Shown in pieces: positions 35,612 through 44,198 of a DNA stretch of 64,000 bases. The position numbers were made by a program, and so were the translations under genes. The stretch spans positions 5,335,501-5,399,500 of the forward strand of contig NZ_CP063374.1 of the NCBI RefSeq assembly GCF_015160875.1. Reading direction: 5' to 3'. The notes under the pieces are model-generated. The model ran no database searches. It was given only the letters and a program-made list of their open reading frames with translations, and had not been told where the DNA came from. The DNA is from Streptomyces chromofuscus. Its GTDB lineage: Bacteria; Actinomycetota; Actinomycetes; Streptomycetales; Streptomycetaceae. Position 1 is the stretch's first letter. Each line of letters starts with the position of its first letter.

Positions 35612-35760
35612 CCGCCCCGGCAGACGACACCCACATACCCCTCCCCGTGATCCGCAGACCCGACCGGACCGACCACCCGGTACTCGCGGCGATCCTCGCC
35701 GAACTGCGCAACCGGGACGAGGAGACCACGGTCGTCGCCCACTACGAAGACGCGCCATGA
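35608..35760 (+). CDS. Predicted RiPP precursor peptide ending YEDAP (YxDxx-COOH)
   Basis: 50 residues. GTG at 35608 overlaps the upstream stop (GTGA), and the stop at 35758 overlaps the maturase ATG (ATGA), so the small gene is wedged and translationally coupled on both sides. A leader with IPLPVIRRPDRTDHP and a helix LAAILAELRNRDEE is followed by the core TTVVAHYEDAP. FxSxx-COOH precursors end in Phe-x-Ser-x-x; here Tyr-Glu-Asp-Ala-Pro sits in the same spacing, with an aromatic residue at -5 and Asp at -3. A Tyr-to-Asp three-residue cyclophane is the expected product. Too short for usual gene callers; function inferred from position and C-terminus. Confidence 0.72.
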   Translation: MTAPADDTHIPLPVIRRPDRTDHPVLAAILAELRNRDEETTVVAHYEDAP

Positions 35761-36956
35761 CCACGCATCCGCAGTGGCCGCACGCCGCACTGGACACGAC
35801 GGCGCACCGCCCCACGCCGCTGCGGCAGTTCGTGCTGAAGCTGCACAGCCGCTGCAACCTCGACTGCGCGTACTGCTACCTCTACCGGGGCAGGGACGAC
35901 GGCTGGCGCGACCGTCCGCCGCGCACGCCCGAACCGACCATGCGGCGCACCGCGGCCCGGATCGCCGAACACGTACGGGCCCACGGCCTCGACCGCATCC
36001 GGGTGGAGCTGCACGGCGGCGAACCCCTCCTGGCCGGCCCGGACCCCGTCCTCGCCTACGTCCGGGCCGTCCGCGCTGCGGTCCCGCCCGGCTGCCGGGT
36101 CACCGCCACCGTGCAGACCAACGGCACCCGGCTGACCGACGCCGCCCTGGACGCCCTGGCCCGGGAGGGCGTCCGGGTCGGCCTCAGCCTCGACGGCGGG
36201 CGCGCCGCCCACAACGCCCGCCGCGTCGACCACGCCGGCCGCCCCGCCTGGCCCGCCGCCCACGCGGCCGCCCGCAGACTCGCCGCGCGACCGGAGGCCT
36301 ACGCCGGGATCCTCTGCACGATCGACCTGGACGCAGACCCGCACGATGTCTACCGATCGCTCCTCGGCCTCGCCCCGCCCGGCGTGGACTTCCTGCTCCC
36401 GCACGCCAACTGGGCGCACCCGCCGCCGGGACCACCGCCCGGCCGCCCCGGCCGGCACCGTCCCCGCCCCACCCCCTACGGCGACTGGCTCGCCGCCGTC
36501 TTCGACGACTGGTGGGACGGCGGACGTCCGGGCACCCGGGTGCGGCTGTTCCAGGAGATCGCCGCCCTGCTGCTCGGCGCGCCCAGCGCGGCCGAGGCCG
36601 TGGGGCTGTCCCCGCTGGCCGCCGTCGTCGTGGAGACGGACGGCGCCATCGAGCAGGTCGACTCGCTCAGGTCGGCGTACCCGGGCGCGGCGGAGACCGG
36701 GCTGGACGTCTTCCGGCACTCGTTCGACCAGGCCCTGCGCCATCCGGGGATCGCCGCCCGGCAGCTCGGCGAGCGGGCACTGGCCCCCGAGTGCCGCAGC
36801 TGCCCGGTCGGCAGGGTGTGCGGGGGCGGCAACTACGTGCACCGGTACGCGCCCGGCACCGGCTTCCGGCATCCCAGCGTCTACTGCGCCGACCTGGAAC
36901 GGCTCGTGCGACACGTCGCCGGCCGGCTGGAGCGGACGGCGCGCGGGTCGACATGA
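35757..36956 (+). CDS. Radical SAM/SPASM peptide maturase, FxsB-like
   Basis: 399 residues. The radical SAM site is C33-x3-C37-x2-C40 in SRCNLDCAYCYLY, then GGEPLLAG (SAM-binding, about 87) and QTNGTRLTD (about 120). The C-terminal SPASM region carries ECRSCPVGRVCGGGNYVHRY and a final Cys in VYC for auxiliary Fe-S clusters. FxsB-type enzymes join an aromatic ring carbon to a beta-carbon two residues later, forming three-residue cyclophanes. Its likely substrate is the peptide encoded directly upstream. Start chosen at the ATG that overlaps the peptide stop; an in-frame extension to 35556 lies over other genes. Confidence 0.88.
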   Translation: MTTHPQWPHAALDTTAHRPTPLRQFVLKLHSRCNLDCAYCYLYRGRDDGWRDRPPRTPEPTMRRTAARIAEHVRAHGLDRIRVELHGGEPLLAGPDPVLAYVRAVRAAVPPGCRVTATVQTNGTRLTDAALDALAREGVRVGLSLDGGRAAHNARRVDHAGRPAWPAAHAAARRLAARPEAYAGILCTIDLDADPHDVYRSLLGLAPPGVDFLLPHANWAHPPPGPPPGRPGRHRPRPTPYGDWLAAVFDDWWDGGRPGTRVRLFQEIAALLLGAPSAAEAVGLSPLAAVVVETDGAIEQVDSLRSAYPGAAETGLDVFRHSFDQALRHPGIAARQLGERALAPECRSCPVGRVCGGGNYVHRYAPGTGFRHPSVYCADLERLVRHVAGRLERTARGST

Positions 36957-37005
36957 GCCCCATACCGAACCAACCCGACCGCTGCAGAAGCGATCTGACG
37001 CACAA

Positions 37006-37036
37006 TTGACACATCGGCACACAGACGTGACAGGCT
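37006..37036 (+). promoter_or_regulatory. Possible promoter before the TIR-like/NB-ARC gene
   Basis: TTGACA at 37006-37011 and CAGGCT at 37031-37036, spacing 19, ahead of the ATG at 37056. The spacing is one to two bases long for a standard promoter. It would allow expression of the NB-ARC gene apart from the maturase operon. Confidence 0.3.
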
Positions 37037-37055
37037 CGTACGAGGGGAATGCGGG

Positions 37056-40013
37056 ATGACGGCGGAGCGCGGACACGTCACGGTGGTCTTCGCCGGGCAG
37101 AGCGAGTCCTGGGCCAAGTGGATCGACCACCAGATGCGGTCCGCCGGGCGGGCCACGACGCTGGTGCGCTGGAACCCGCTGCGGCGACCGGCGACCTCCG
37201 AGGCGCTGGGCGAGCTGCTGAGCGCCCCGGGGCGGATCCTGCTCGTCATCGACGACTGGCACGAGCAACTGGACCGCGACCGGTTCGACGCCTGGGCCGG
37301 CGTGCTCAAGCAGCTGCTGGCGGAGCACGGGGACCGGGTCGCCGCCGTGAGCGTCACCGCCCAGCCGATGCCCGACGCCGTCATCGCCCTCGCCCCCGTC
37401 GAACTGCGCGGCCTGAGACCCGAGGCGGCCCGCGAACGCGTCCTGGGCCTCGCCGGGATCCCGGCCCCCGACGCCCTGGACCTGCGCCGCGGCCCGCGCT
37501 TCCCGGACGACCCGCCGGCGGTGTGGGGCGGGGTACCGCGCCGCAACCGCCGCTTCGTCGGCCGCTCCGAGCTGCTGGAGCAGGTCCGCGGGGTGTTCGG
37601 CGCGGCCGGGCGGGACGGTGCCGCCGTCGCGCTGCGCGGGCCCAGCGGCAACGGCAAGACGCAGCTCGCGATGGAGTACGTCCATCGGTTCGCGGGCGAG
37701 TACGACATCGTCTGGTGGATCAGCGCCGCCCAACGCGTCACCGCACGGCAGCAGTTCGCCGAGCTCGCCCCCGCCATGGGCGTGCCGGGCACCGGCGACC
37801 TGTCCGCCACCATCAAGGCCGTCCAGCGGGAGCTGGACGGCACCCCCCGCCCCTGGCTGCTCGTGCTGGACGGGGCCGACGATCCAGAGCGGCTCGGCGG
37901 ACTCGTCCCCGACGGACGCGGCCACGTCCTGGTCACCACCCATCGTGGCGAGTGGTCGGCCCACGCCGAGGTCGTCGAGGTGCCCGCCTTCGAACGCCGG
38001 GAGAGCGTCGCGTTCGCCCGCCGTCGCGCGGCCCGGCTCACCGACGACGAGGCCGGACGGCTCGCCCAGGTCGTGGAGGACATGCCGCTGCTGCTCGACC
38101 AGACGGCCGCCTGGCTCGAGCTCAACCCGGGCGTGCCCGTCAACGACTACATACGCGACATCCGCGACGGCAAGCCGGATCGTTTCGGCGTCATGGCCTC
38201 CGGCCACCACCCGAAGTACGAGGTCGCCTGGGCGAAGCTGGTCAACATGCTGCGCGAGCGCCACGAACCCGCCTGGCAGCTGCTCAACCTGCTGGTGTGC
38301 TTCGCCCACGACGTGGTCCCGGTACGCCTGCTGCAGACGGCCCGGCCCGCCGACCTGCCGCTCGAACTGGCCGAGCTGGTCGCCGAGCCCAGCAGCTGGA
38401 ACACCGCGCTGCGCAGGCTCTCCGAGATCACTTCCATGCGCATCGAGTACGAGCAGGGCCCTCGCCTGGACACGCAGACCGTCGGCACCGTGCGCATGCA
38501 CCGCCTCTTCCACCGGTTCGTCCGGTCCGTCCAGTCGCCCGGCGACGCTGCGCGCTACTCCGCCGCCGCCCGCCGGGTCCTCGTCTCCGCCGACCCGCGC
38601 GACTCCGCCTCCGCCGGCACCTGGGCCCGCTACTCGACGATCATCCCGCACCTGGAACCCTCGGGCGCGCTGGAGTCACCTGACGACGAGGTCCGGGACC
38701 TCGTGCTGAACTGCGTCGAGTACCTGCGGATGCGCGGCGAGTACCAGGACGGCTGGACGCTGAGCAGGCTCGCGGTGGACAGCTGGCGGCCCCGGTTCGG
38801 CGACACCGACCGGCGGGTGCTCGTCGCCGTGCACCAGCTCGGCAACATGCTGCGCAGACTCGGCCGGTACACCGAGGCGGAGGAGGTGGGCCGGGAGAAC
38901 CTGCGGCGGCTGCGCGACGCCCGAGAGGTCCGGCCCATCGAGCTGATCCGCGCCAAGGACGGCCTCGGCGGCACGCTGATGGCGCTCGGCCGCTACACGG
39001 AGGCCCGCACCCTGTTCGAGGAGGCCGCCGCGAGCGCCGCGCAGGAACTCGGCGGCGAGAACGTCCCGCGCACCCTCAGCGTCCGCAGCAACCTCGCCGT
39101 CGCCATCGGCCTCCAGGGCCACTACGCCGAGGCGCTCGCCCTGCACCGCAGGGTCTTCGAGGCGCGGGTCCAGCTGCTCGGCGGCAAGGACGTCGCCACC
39201 CTCAACTCGGCCCTGCGCAGCGCCTGGATGCTGCGACTGCTGGGCCGGTACCGGGAGGCCATGACGATCCAGGGCCACAACTCCCGCGTCCACGGCCAGG
39301 TTCTCGACCGCAACCACAGCCAGACCCTCCAGGCCGAGCACAACCTCGCGCTGTGCGCCCGCCGCGACGGCGACCTCCAGTTCGCGCACGCCATGATGCG
39401 CGGGGTGCGGGAGAAACTGCTGCGCCGGCGCGGCGCCCTGCACCCCGAGACGCTGATGGTCTCCTGCGACTACGCGATGCTGCTGCGGCAGATGGATCAC
39501 ACGGCCGAGGCCAGGGAGCTGGCCGAGCTCACCGCCGCGCAGTACACGTCCCAACTCGGTCCGCAGCACCCCTACTCCGTGGGGGCGCGGGACAACGTGG
39601 CCACGGTCATGCGGGACTCGGGGGACCGGCGCGCCGCTCTGGAGCTGTCCCTCACCACCGTCCGGGAGATGGAACAGGCCGTCGGACGCGACCACCCGTG
39701 GGCCATCGGCTGCGCGAAGAACGGGGTCGCCGCCCTCGCCGCCACCGGTGACACGGACGCCGCGGCGGCGCTCGGCCGGGACGCCGCCGAGCGCTCAGCG
39801 CGGGTGCTGGGCGAGGAGCACATCCTCACGATCAGCCTCCGGGCGGGCCTCGCCCGTGACCTGGCCGAACTGGGCGAGCACGCGGAGGCCGAGACGCTGC
39901 GTCACGACGTCGCCGCCCGGCTCACCGCGCTCCTGGGCCCGGACCACCCGCACACCCGGTACATCCTCGAACGCCACCGCCCTTACTGGGACTTCGAGCC
40001 GCAGCCGATCTGA
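37056..40013 (+). CDS. TIR-like / NB-ARC ATPase / TPR protein (FxsT-like)
   Basis: 985 residues. Residues 1-120 are TIR-like (VTVVFAGQSESWAKWIDHQM, typical derived TIR start). The NB-ARC/STAND module starts near 165 with VGRSELLEQV and the P-loop GPSGNGKTQLAME (about 193-205), Walker B LLVLDGADD, and a winged-helix region. From about 540 to the end there are TPR repeats of the LGRYTEAEE / LGGENVPRTLSVRSNLA type. It matches the tetratricopeptide protein of FxSxx-COOH systems and acts as a STAND-type sensor: ligand binding by TPRs would trigger ATP-dependent oligomerisation and TIR-like effector action. The TIR catalytic Glu is not clear. Follows the maturase by 99 bases. Confidence 0.86.
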   Translation: MTAERGHVTVVFAGQSESWAKWIDHQMRSAGRATTLVRWNPLRRPATSEALGELLSAPGRILLVIDDWHEQLDRDRFDAWAGVLKQLLAEHGDRVAAVSVTAQPMPDAVIALAPVELRGLRPEAARERVLGLAGIPAPDALDLRRGPRFPDDPPAVWGGVPRRNRRFVGRSELLEQVRGVFGAAGRDGAAVALRGPSGNGKTQLAMEYVHRFAGEYDIVWWISAAQRVTARQQFAELAPAMGVPGTGDLSATIKAVQRELDGTPRPWLLVLDGADDPERLGGLVPDGRGHVLVTTHRGEWSAHAEVVEVPAFERRESVAFARRRAARLTDDEAGRLAQVVEDMPLLLDQTAAWLELNPGVPVNDYIRDIRDGKPDRFGVMASGHHPKYEVAWAKLVNMLRERHEPAWQLLNLLVCFAHDVVPVRLLQTARPADLPLELAELVAEPSSWNTALRRLSEITSMRIEYEQGPRLDTQTVGTVRMHRLFHRFVRSVQSPGDAARYSAAARRVLVSADPRDSASAGTWARYSTIIPHLEPSGALESPDDEVRDLVLNCVEYLRMRGEYQDGWTLSRLAVDSWRPRFGDTDRRVLVAVHQLGNMLRRLGRYTEAEEVGRENLRRLRDAREVRPIELIRAKDGLGGTLMALGRYTEARTLFEEAAASAAQELGGENVPRTLSVRSNLAVAIGLQGHYAEALALHRRVFEARVQLLGGKDVATLNSALRSAWMLRLLGRYREAMTIQGHNSRVHGQVLDRNHSQTLQAEHNLALCARRDGDLQFAHAMMRGVREKLLRRRGALHPETLMVSCDYAMLLRQMDHTAEARELAELTAAQYTSQLGPQHPYSVGARDNVATVMRDSGDRRAALELSLTTVREMEQAVGRDHPWAIGCAKNGVAALAATGDTDAAAALGRDAAERSARVLGEEHILTISLRAGLARDLAELGEHAEAETLRHDVAARLTALLGPDHPHTRYILERHRPYWDFEPQPI

Positions 40014-40027
40014 CCCCGGCACGGCGA

Positions 40028-40063
40028 AGGGCCCGGCCCCGGAGAATTCCGGAACCGGGCCCT
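40028..40063. terminator. Bidirectional terminator between the conflict locus and kgd
   Basis: Outer stem AGGGCCCGG (40028-40036) pairs with CCGGGCCCT (40055-40063), with a nested CCGGAGAATTCCGG hairpin. It lies between the convergent NB-ARC gene and kgd. Confidence 0.85.
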
Positions 40064-40083
40064 GTCAGCCGCAGGTCACAGGC

Positions 40084-43000
40084 TCACGCCTCGAACACCT
40101 CGCGCACCAGCTGCTCCTGCTCGGCCTGGTGGCGCTTCGCGGAACCCACCGCGGGGGACGAGCCGTGCGGCCGCGAGATGCGGCGCAGGCGCTCGCCGTG
40201 CGGCACGTCCGCGCCGACCGCCAGGTCGAGGTGGTCGATCAGGTTGAGCGCGATGAACGGCCAGGCACCCTGGTTCGCCGGCTCCTCCTGGGCCCACAGG
40301 TACTTCTCGGCGTTCGGGTACTTCTTGATCTCCGCCTGGAGCTCGGCACCCGGCAGCGGGTACAGCCGCTCGATACGGATGATCGCGGTGTCCGTCACGC
40401 CGCGCTTGACCCGCTCGGCCTCCAGGTCGTAGTAGACCTTGCCCGCGCAGAAGACGACCTTCCGCACCGCCGCCGGGTCCACCGACGCGTCGCCGATGAC
40501 CGGGCGGAAGCCGCCCGTGGTGAACTCGTCCGCCTTCGACGCGGCGGCCTTCAGGCGCAGCATCGACTTCGGCGTGAAGACGACCAGCGGCTTGTGGTGC
40601 GGGTTGTGCACCTGCCACCGCAGGAGGTGGAAGTAGTTCGACGGCGACGTCGGCATGGCGACCGTCATGTTGTTCTGGGCGCACAGCTGGAGGAAGCGCT
40701 CCGGGCGCGCGGACGAGTGGTCCGGGCCCTGGCCCTCGTAGCCGTGGGGGAGGAGCAGGGTGACGCCGGACGTCTGGCCCCACTTCTGCTCCGCCGACGA
40801 GATGAACTCGTCCACGACCGTCTGCGCACCGTTGACGAAGTCACCGAACTGAGCCTCCCACAGCACGAGCGCGTCCGGGCGGGCCAGCGAGTAGCCGTAC
40901 TCGAAGCCCATCGCCGCGTACTCGGACAGCAGGGAGTTGTAGACGTTCAGGCGTGCCTGGTCCTCCGACAGGTACTGCAGCGGCGTGTACTCCTCGCCGG
41001 TGCTGCGGTCGATGATGACCGCGTGCCGCTGGCCGAAGGTGCCGCGCTGGGAGTCCTGGCCCGCGAGCCGGACCGGGACGCCCTCCAGGAGCAGCGAGCC
41101 GAAGGCGAGGGTCTCGCCCATGCCCCAGTCGATCGTGCCGTCCTCGACCATCGACGCCCGGCGCTGCAGCTGCGGCAGCAGACGCGGGTGGACGGTGATG
41201 TGGTCGGGGATGTTGACCTGGGACTCGGCGATCCGCTTGACGATCTCCGTGGAGACGGCGGTGTTCACGGCGACCGGGAACTCGGCCTGCGTGTCCGGCG
41301 TCGCCACCGTCGCCGGCTGCGAGGTGGCCTCGCGGACCTCGGTGAAGACCTTCTCCAGCTGGCCCTGGTAGTCCTGCAGCGCCTGCTCGGCCTCTTCCAG
41401 GGTGATGTCGCCGCGACCGATGAGGGACTCGGTGTAGAGCTTGCGCACCGAGCGCTTCTTGTCGATCAGGTCGTACATCAGCGGCTGGGTGAAGGCCGGG
41501 TTGTCCGACTCGTTGTGACCGCGGCGGCGGTAGCAGATGAGGTCGATCACCACGTCCTTGTTGAACGCCTGGCGGAACTCGAAGGCGAGCCGCGCGACGC
41601 GGACGACGGCCTCGGGGTCGTCGCCGTTCACATGGAAGATCGGGGCCTCGATCATGCGGGCCACGTCCGTCGCGTACATGGAGGAACGCGAGGACTCGGG
41701 GGCCGCGGTGAAGCCGACCTGGTTGTTGATGACGACGTGGACGGTGCCGCCGGTGCGGTAGCCGCGCAGCTGCGACATGTTCAGCGTCTCGGCCACGACA
41801 CCCTGGCCCGCGAAGGCCGCGTCGCCGTGCAGGGCGATCGGCAGGACGGTGAAGTCCGTGCCGCCCTTGTTGATGATGTCCTGCTTGGCGCGGGCTACGC
41901 CCTCCAGGACCGGGTCGACCGCCTCCAGGTGGGAGGGGTTGGCGGTGAGCGAGACCTTGATCTGCTCGCCGTCCAGGCCGGTGAAGGTGCCCTCGGCGCC
42001 CAGGTGGTACTTCACGTCGCCGGAGCCGTGCATCGACTTCGGGTCGAGGTTGCCCTCGAACTCGCGGAAGATCTGCGCGTACGACTTGCCGACGATGTTC
42101 GCCAGGACGTTCAGCCGGCCGCGGTGGGCCATGCCGATGACGACCTCGTCGAGGCGGGACTCGGCGGCCGAGTCCAGCACCGCGTCGAGCAGCGGGATGA
42201 CGGACTCGCCGCCCTCCAGGGAGAAGCGCTTCTGGCCGACGTACTTCGTCTGCAGGAAGGTCTCGAAGGCCTCCGCCGCGTTCAGCCGGCGCAGGATCCG
42301 CAGCTGCTCCTCGCGCTCCGGCTTGGCGTGCGGGCGCTCGATGCGGTCCTGGATCCACTTGCGCTGCTTGGGGTCCTGGATGTGCATGAACTCGATGCCG
42401 GTGGTGCGGCAGTACGAGTCACGCAGCACGCCGAGGATGTCGCGCAGCTTCATCAGGGACTTGCCGGAGAAGCCGCCGACCGCGAACTCGCGCTCCAGGT
42501 CCCACAGGGTGAGGCCGTGCTCGGTGATGTCGAGGTCGGGGTGCTTGCGCTGGCGGTACTCCAGCGGGTCGGTGTCGGCCATGACGTGGCCGCGGACCCG
42601 GTAGGAGTGGATCAGCTCGAAGACCCGGGCGGCCTTCGTGACGTCGTCGTCGTGGCTGGCGTCGATGTCCTTGAGCCAGCGGACTGGCTCGTAGGGGATG
42701 CGCAGCGCCTCGAAGATGTCGTCGTAGAAGCCGTTCTCACCGAGGAGCAGGTTCGCGACCTGGCGCAGGAACTCGCCGGACGCGGCGCCCTGGATCACCC
42801 GGTGGTCGTAGGTCGACGTGAGCGTCATGACCTTCGAGATGCCGAGCTTGTTCAGGGTGTCCTGGGAGGTGCCCTGGAACTCCGCCGGGTAGTCCATGGC
42901 GCCGACGCCCATGATCACCGACTGGCCGGGCATCAGGCGCGGGACCGAGTGGACGGTGCCGAGGCCGCCGGGGTTGGTGAGGGAGACGGTGACGCCGGTG

Positions 43001-43917
43001 AAGTCGTCCATCGTCAGCTTGCCGTCGCGGGCGCGGCGGACGATGTCCTCGTAGGCCTGCCAGAACTCGAAGAAGTTCAGCGTCTCGGCCTTCTTGATCG
43101 CCGCGACGACCAGCTGGCGGTCGCCGTTGGGCTTGACCAGGTCGATGGCGAGACCGAGGTTGACGTGCGGCGGCTTGACGAGGGTCGGCTTGCCGTCCTT
43201 CTCGCCGAACGACCAGTTCATCGACGGCATGGCCTTGATGGCCTGCACCATCGCGTAGCCGATCAGGTGCGTGAAGGAGATCTTCCCGCCCCGGGCGCGC
43301 TTGAGGTGGTTGTTGATGACGATGCGGTTGTCGAAGAGCAGCTTCACCGGGACCGCGCGGACCGAGGTGGCGGTCGGCAGCTCCAACGAGGCGTTCATGT
43401 TCTTCGCGACGGCGGCGGCCGGGCCGCGCAGCGTGATCAGCTCGGGGCCCTCCGGGGCCACCGCGGCCGGCTCGGCGGCCTTAACCTTCGGCTGCGGCTT
43501 GGCGGCGGCCGGCGCGGGAGCCGGGGCCGGAGCCTTCGGCTGCGCGGGAGCTGCCGCGGCGGGCTTCGGGGCCGCGGGGGCGGCCGGGGCCGCCTGGGCG
43601 GGCGCCGCAGCGGCCTGGACGGGCGTCGGAGCCGTGGATGGGGGTCCCCCCGCGCGAGTGGATTCGAGCGTGGGGGAGGTCTCCGCGGCCCCCGCGGCCG
43701 CGGTACCCGCCGGCGCCGGGGTGGCAGCCGCCCCGGGCTTGTAGTCGGCGAAGAAGTCCCACCAGGCGCGGTCGACCGAATTCGGGTCCTGGAGGTACTG
43801 CTGATAGATCTCGTCGACGAGCCACTCGTTCGGTCCGAACGCGGCGGCGGGATTCTTGCCCGCTTGGTCTGCGTCGGTCGAGATGCTCGATGCGTTACTG
43901 GGGGACTGTGGCGACAC
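40084..43917 (-). CDS. kgd: Multifunctional 2-oxoglutarate decarboxylase/dehydrogenase (SucA/Kgd)
   Basis: 1277 residues from GTG (VSPQSPSNASS), preferred because the sequence from there matches streptomycete proteins; an upstream ATG would add 75 odd residues. Order: small N-terminal domain (NEWLVDEIYQQYLQDPNS), a Pro/Ala linker, an E2-like acyltransferase domain with DHRVIQGAASGEFL (about 370-385), and a thiamin-diphosphate E1 domain with HGDAAFAGQGVVAETLN and NNQVGFT. The protein decarboxylates 2-oxoglutarate and feeds the TCA cycle; the fused E2o part is the actinobacterial arrangement. An interspersed palindromic element lies in frame in the linker (43639-43678). Confidence 0.95.
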   Translation of the reverse strand: MSPQSPSNASSISTDADQAGKNPAAAFGPNEWLVDEIYQQYLQDPNSVDRAWWDFFADYKPGAAATPAPAGTAAAGAAETSPTLESTRAGGPPSTAPTPVQAAAAPAQAAPAAPAAPKPAAAAPAQPKAPAPAPAPAAAKPQPKVKAAEPAAVAPEGPELITLRGPAAAVAKNMNASLELPTATSVRAVPVKLLFDNRIVINNHLKRARGGKISFTHLIGYAMVQAIKAMPSMNWSFGEKDGKPTLVKPPHVNLGLAIDLVKPNGDRQLVVAAIKKAETLNFFEFWQAYEDIVRRARDGKLTMDDFTGVTVSLTNPGGLGTVHSVPRLMPGQSVIMGVGAMDYPAEFQGTSQDTLNKLGISKVMTLTSTYDHRVIQGAASGEFLRQVANLLLGENGFYDDIFEALRIPYEPVRWLKDIDASHDDDVTKAARVFELIHSYRVRGHVMADTDPLEYRQRKHPDLDITEHGLTLWDLEREFAVGGFSGKSLMKLRDILGVLRDSYCRTTGIEFMHIQDPKQRKWIQDRIERPHAKPEREEQLRILRRLNAAEAFETFLQTKYVGQKRFSLEGGESVIPLLDAVLDSAAESRLDEVVIGMAHRGRLNVLANIVGKSYAQIFREFEGNLDPKSMHGSGDVKYHLGAEGTFTGLDGEQIKVSLTANPSHLEAVDPVLEGVARAKQDIINKGGTDFTVLPIALHGDAAFAGQGVVAETLNMSQLRGYRTGGTVHVVINNQVGFTAAPESSRSSMYATDVARMIEAPIFHVNGDDPEAVVRVARLAFEFRQAFNKDVVIDLICYRRRGHNESDNPAFTQPLMYDLIDKKRSVRKLYTESLIGRGDITLEEAEQALQDYQGQLEKVFTEVREATSQPATVATPDTQAEFPVAVNTAVSTEIVKRIAESQVNIPDHITVHPRLLPQLQRRASMVEDGTIDWGMGETLAFGSLLLEGVPVRLAGQDSQRGTFGQRHAVIIDRSTGEEYTPLQYLSEDQARLNVYNSLLSEYAAMGFEYGYSLARPDALVLWEAQFGDFVNGAQTVVDEFISSAEQKWGQTSGVTLLLPHGYEGQGPDHSSARPERFLQLCAQNNMTVAMPTSPSNYFHLLRWQVHNPHHKPLVVFTPKSMLRLKAAASKADEFTTGGFRPVIGDASVDPAAVRKVVFCAGKVYYDLEAERVKRGVTDTAIIRIERLYPLPGAELQAEIKKYPNAEKYLWAQEEPANQGAWPFIALNLIDHLDLAVGADVPHGERLRRISRPHGSSPAVGSAKRHQAEQEQLVREVFEA
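43639..43678 (+). repeat. GC-rich palindromic interspersed element, in frame within kgd
   Basis: TGGGGGTCCCCCCGCG, CGAGTGGATTCGAGCG and TGGGGGAGG. Same layout as the element in sigH (4984-5022, opposite orientation). It is read in the kgd linker as residues SPTLESTRAGGPPST, without breaking the frame. Confidence 0.7.
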
Positions 43918-44198
43918 GGCGGCAACCGCCCTCTTCCGCTTCACAAGGTGATGGACAGCGGGAATCAAGGCTACGCCTCCATGACCGGGAAGGTCAGGCC
44001 GGGCCCGTTCATCGTCGCGTAAGTCACATCGATGGGTGTGTTTCGGGGGTTGAAATGGCGGGAAACAAGCGTGGTTCCGCTGCGAAAGGGATGCGACGAC
44101 CCGGGCCCGGCGCGTACGCGACGCGGGCCTCTGCCTGATCACACGTGTCCGGCTGCGCGGATGCCCGTGGATCTTGTGGCTCCGCTTCGAACTTTACG

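Noticed and set aside
36953..37009. 18-codon ORF overlapping the maturase stop by ATGA
   Set aside because: No RiPP-like C-terminus or leader; the peptide at 35608 is the better precursor. It could be a leader ORF, but nothing supports that.
43918..44142. 75-residue N-terminal extension of the 2-oxoglutarate decarboxylase
   Set aside because: The amino-acid composition is unlike the family, and the GTG at 43917 gives the usual start.
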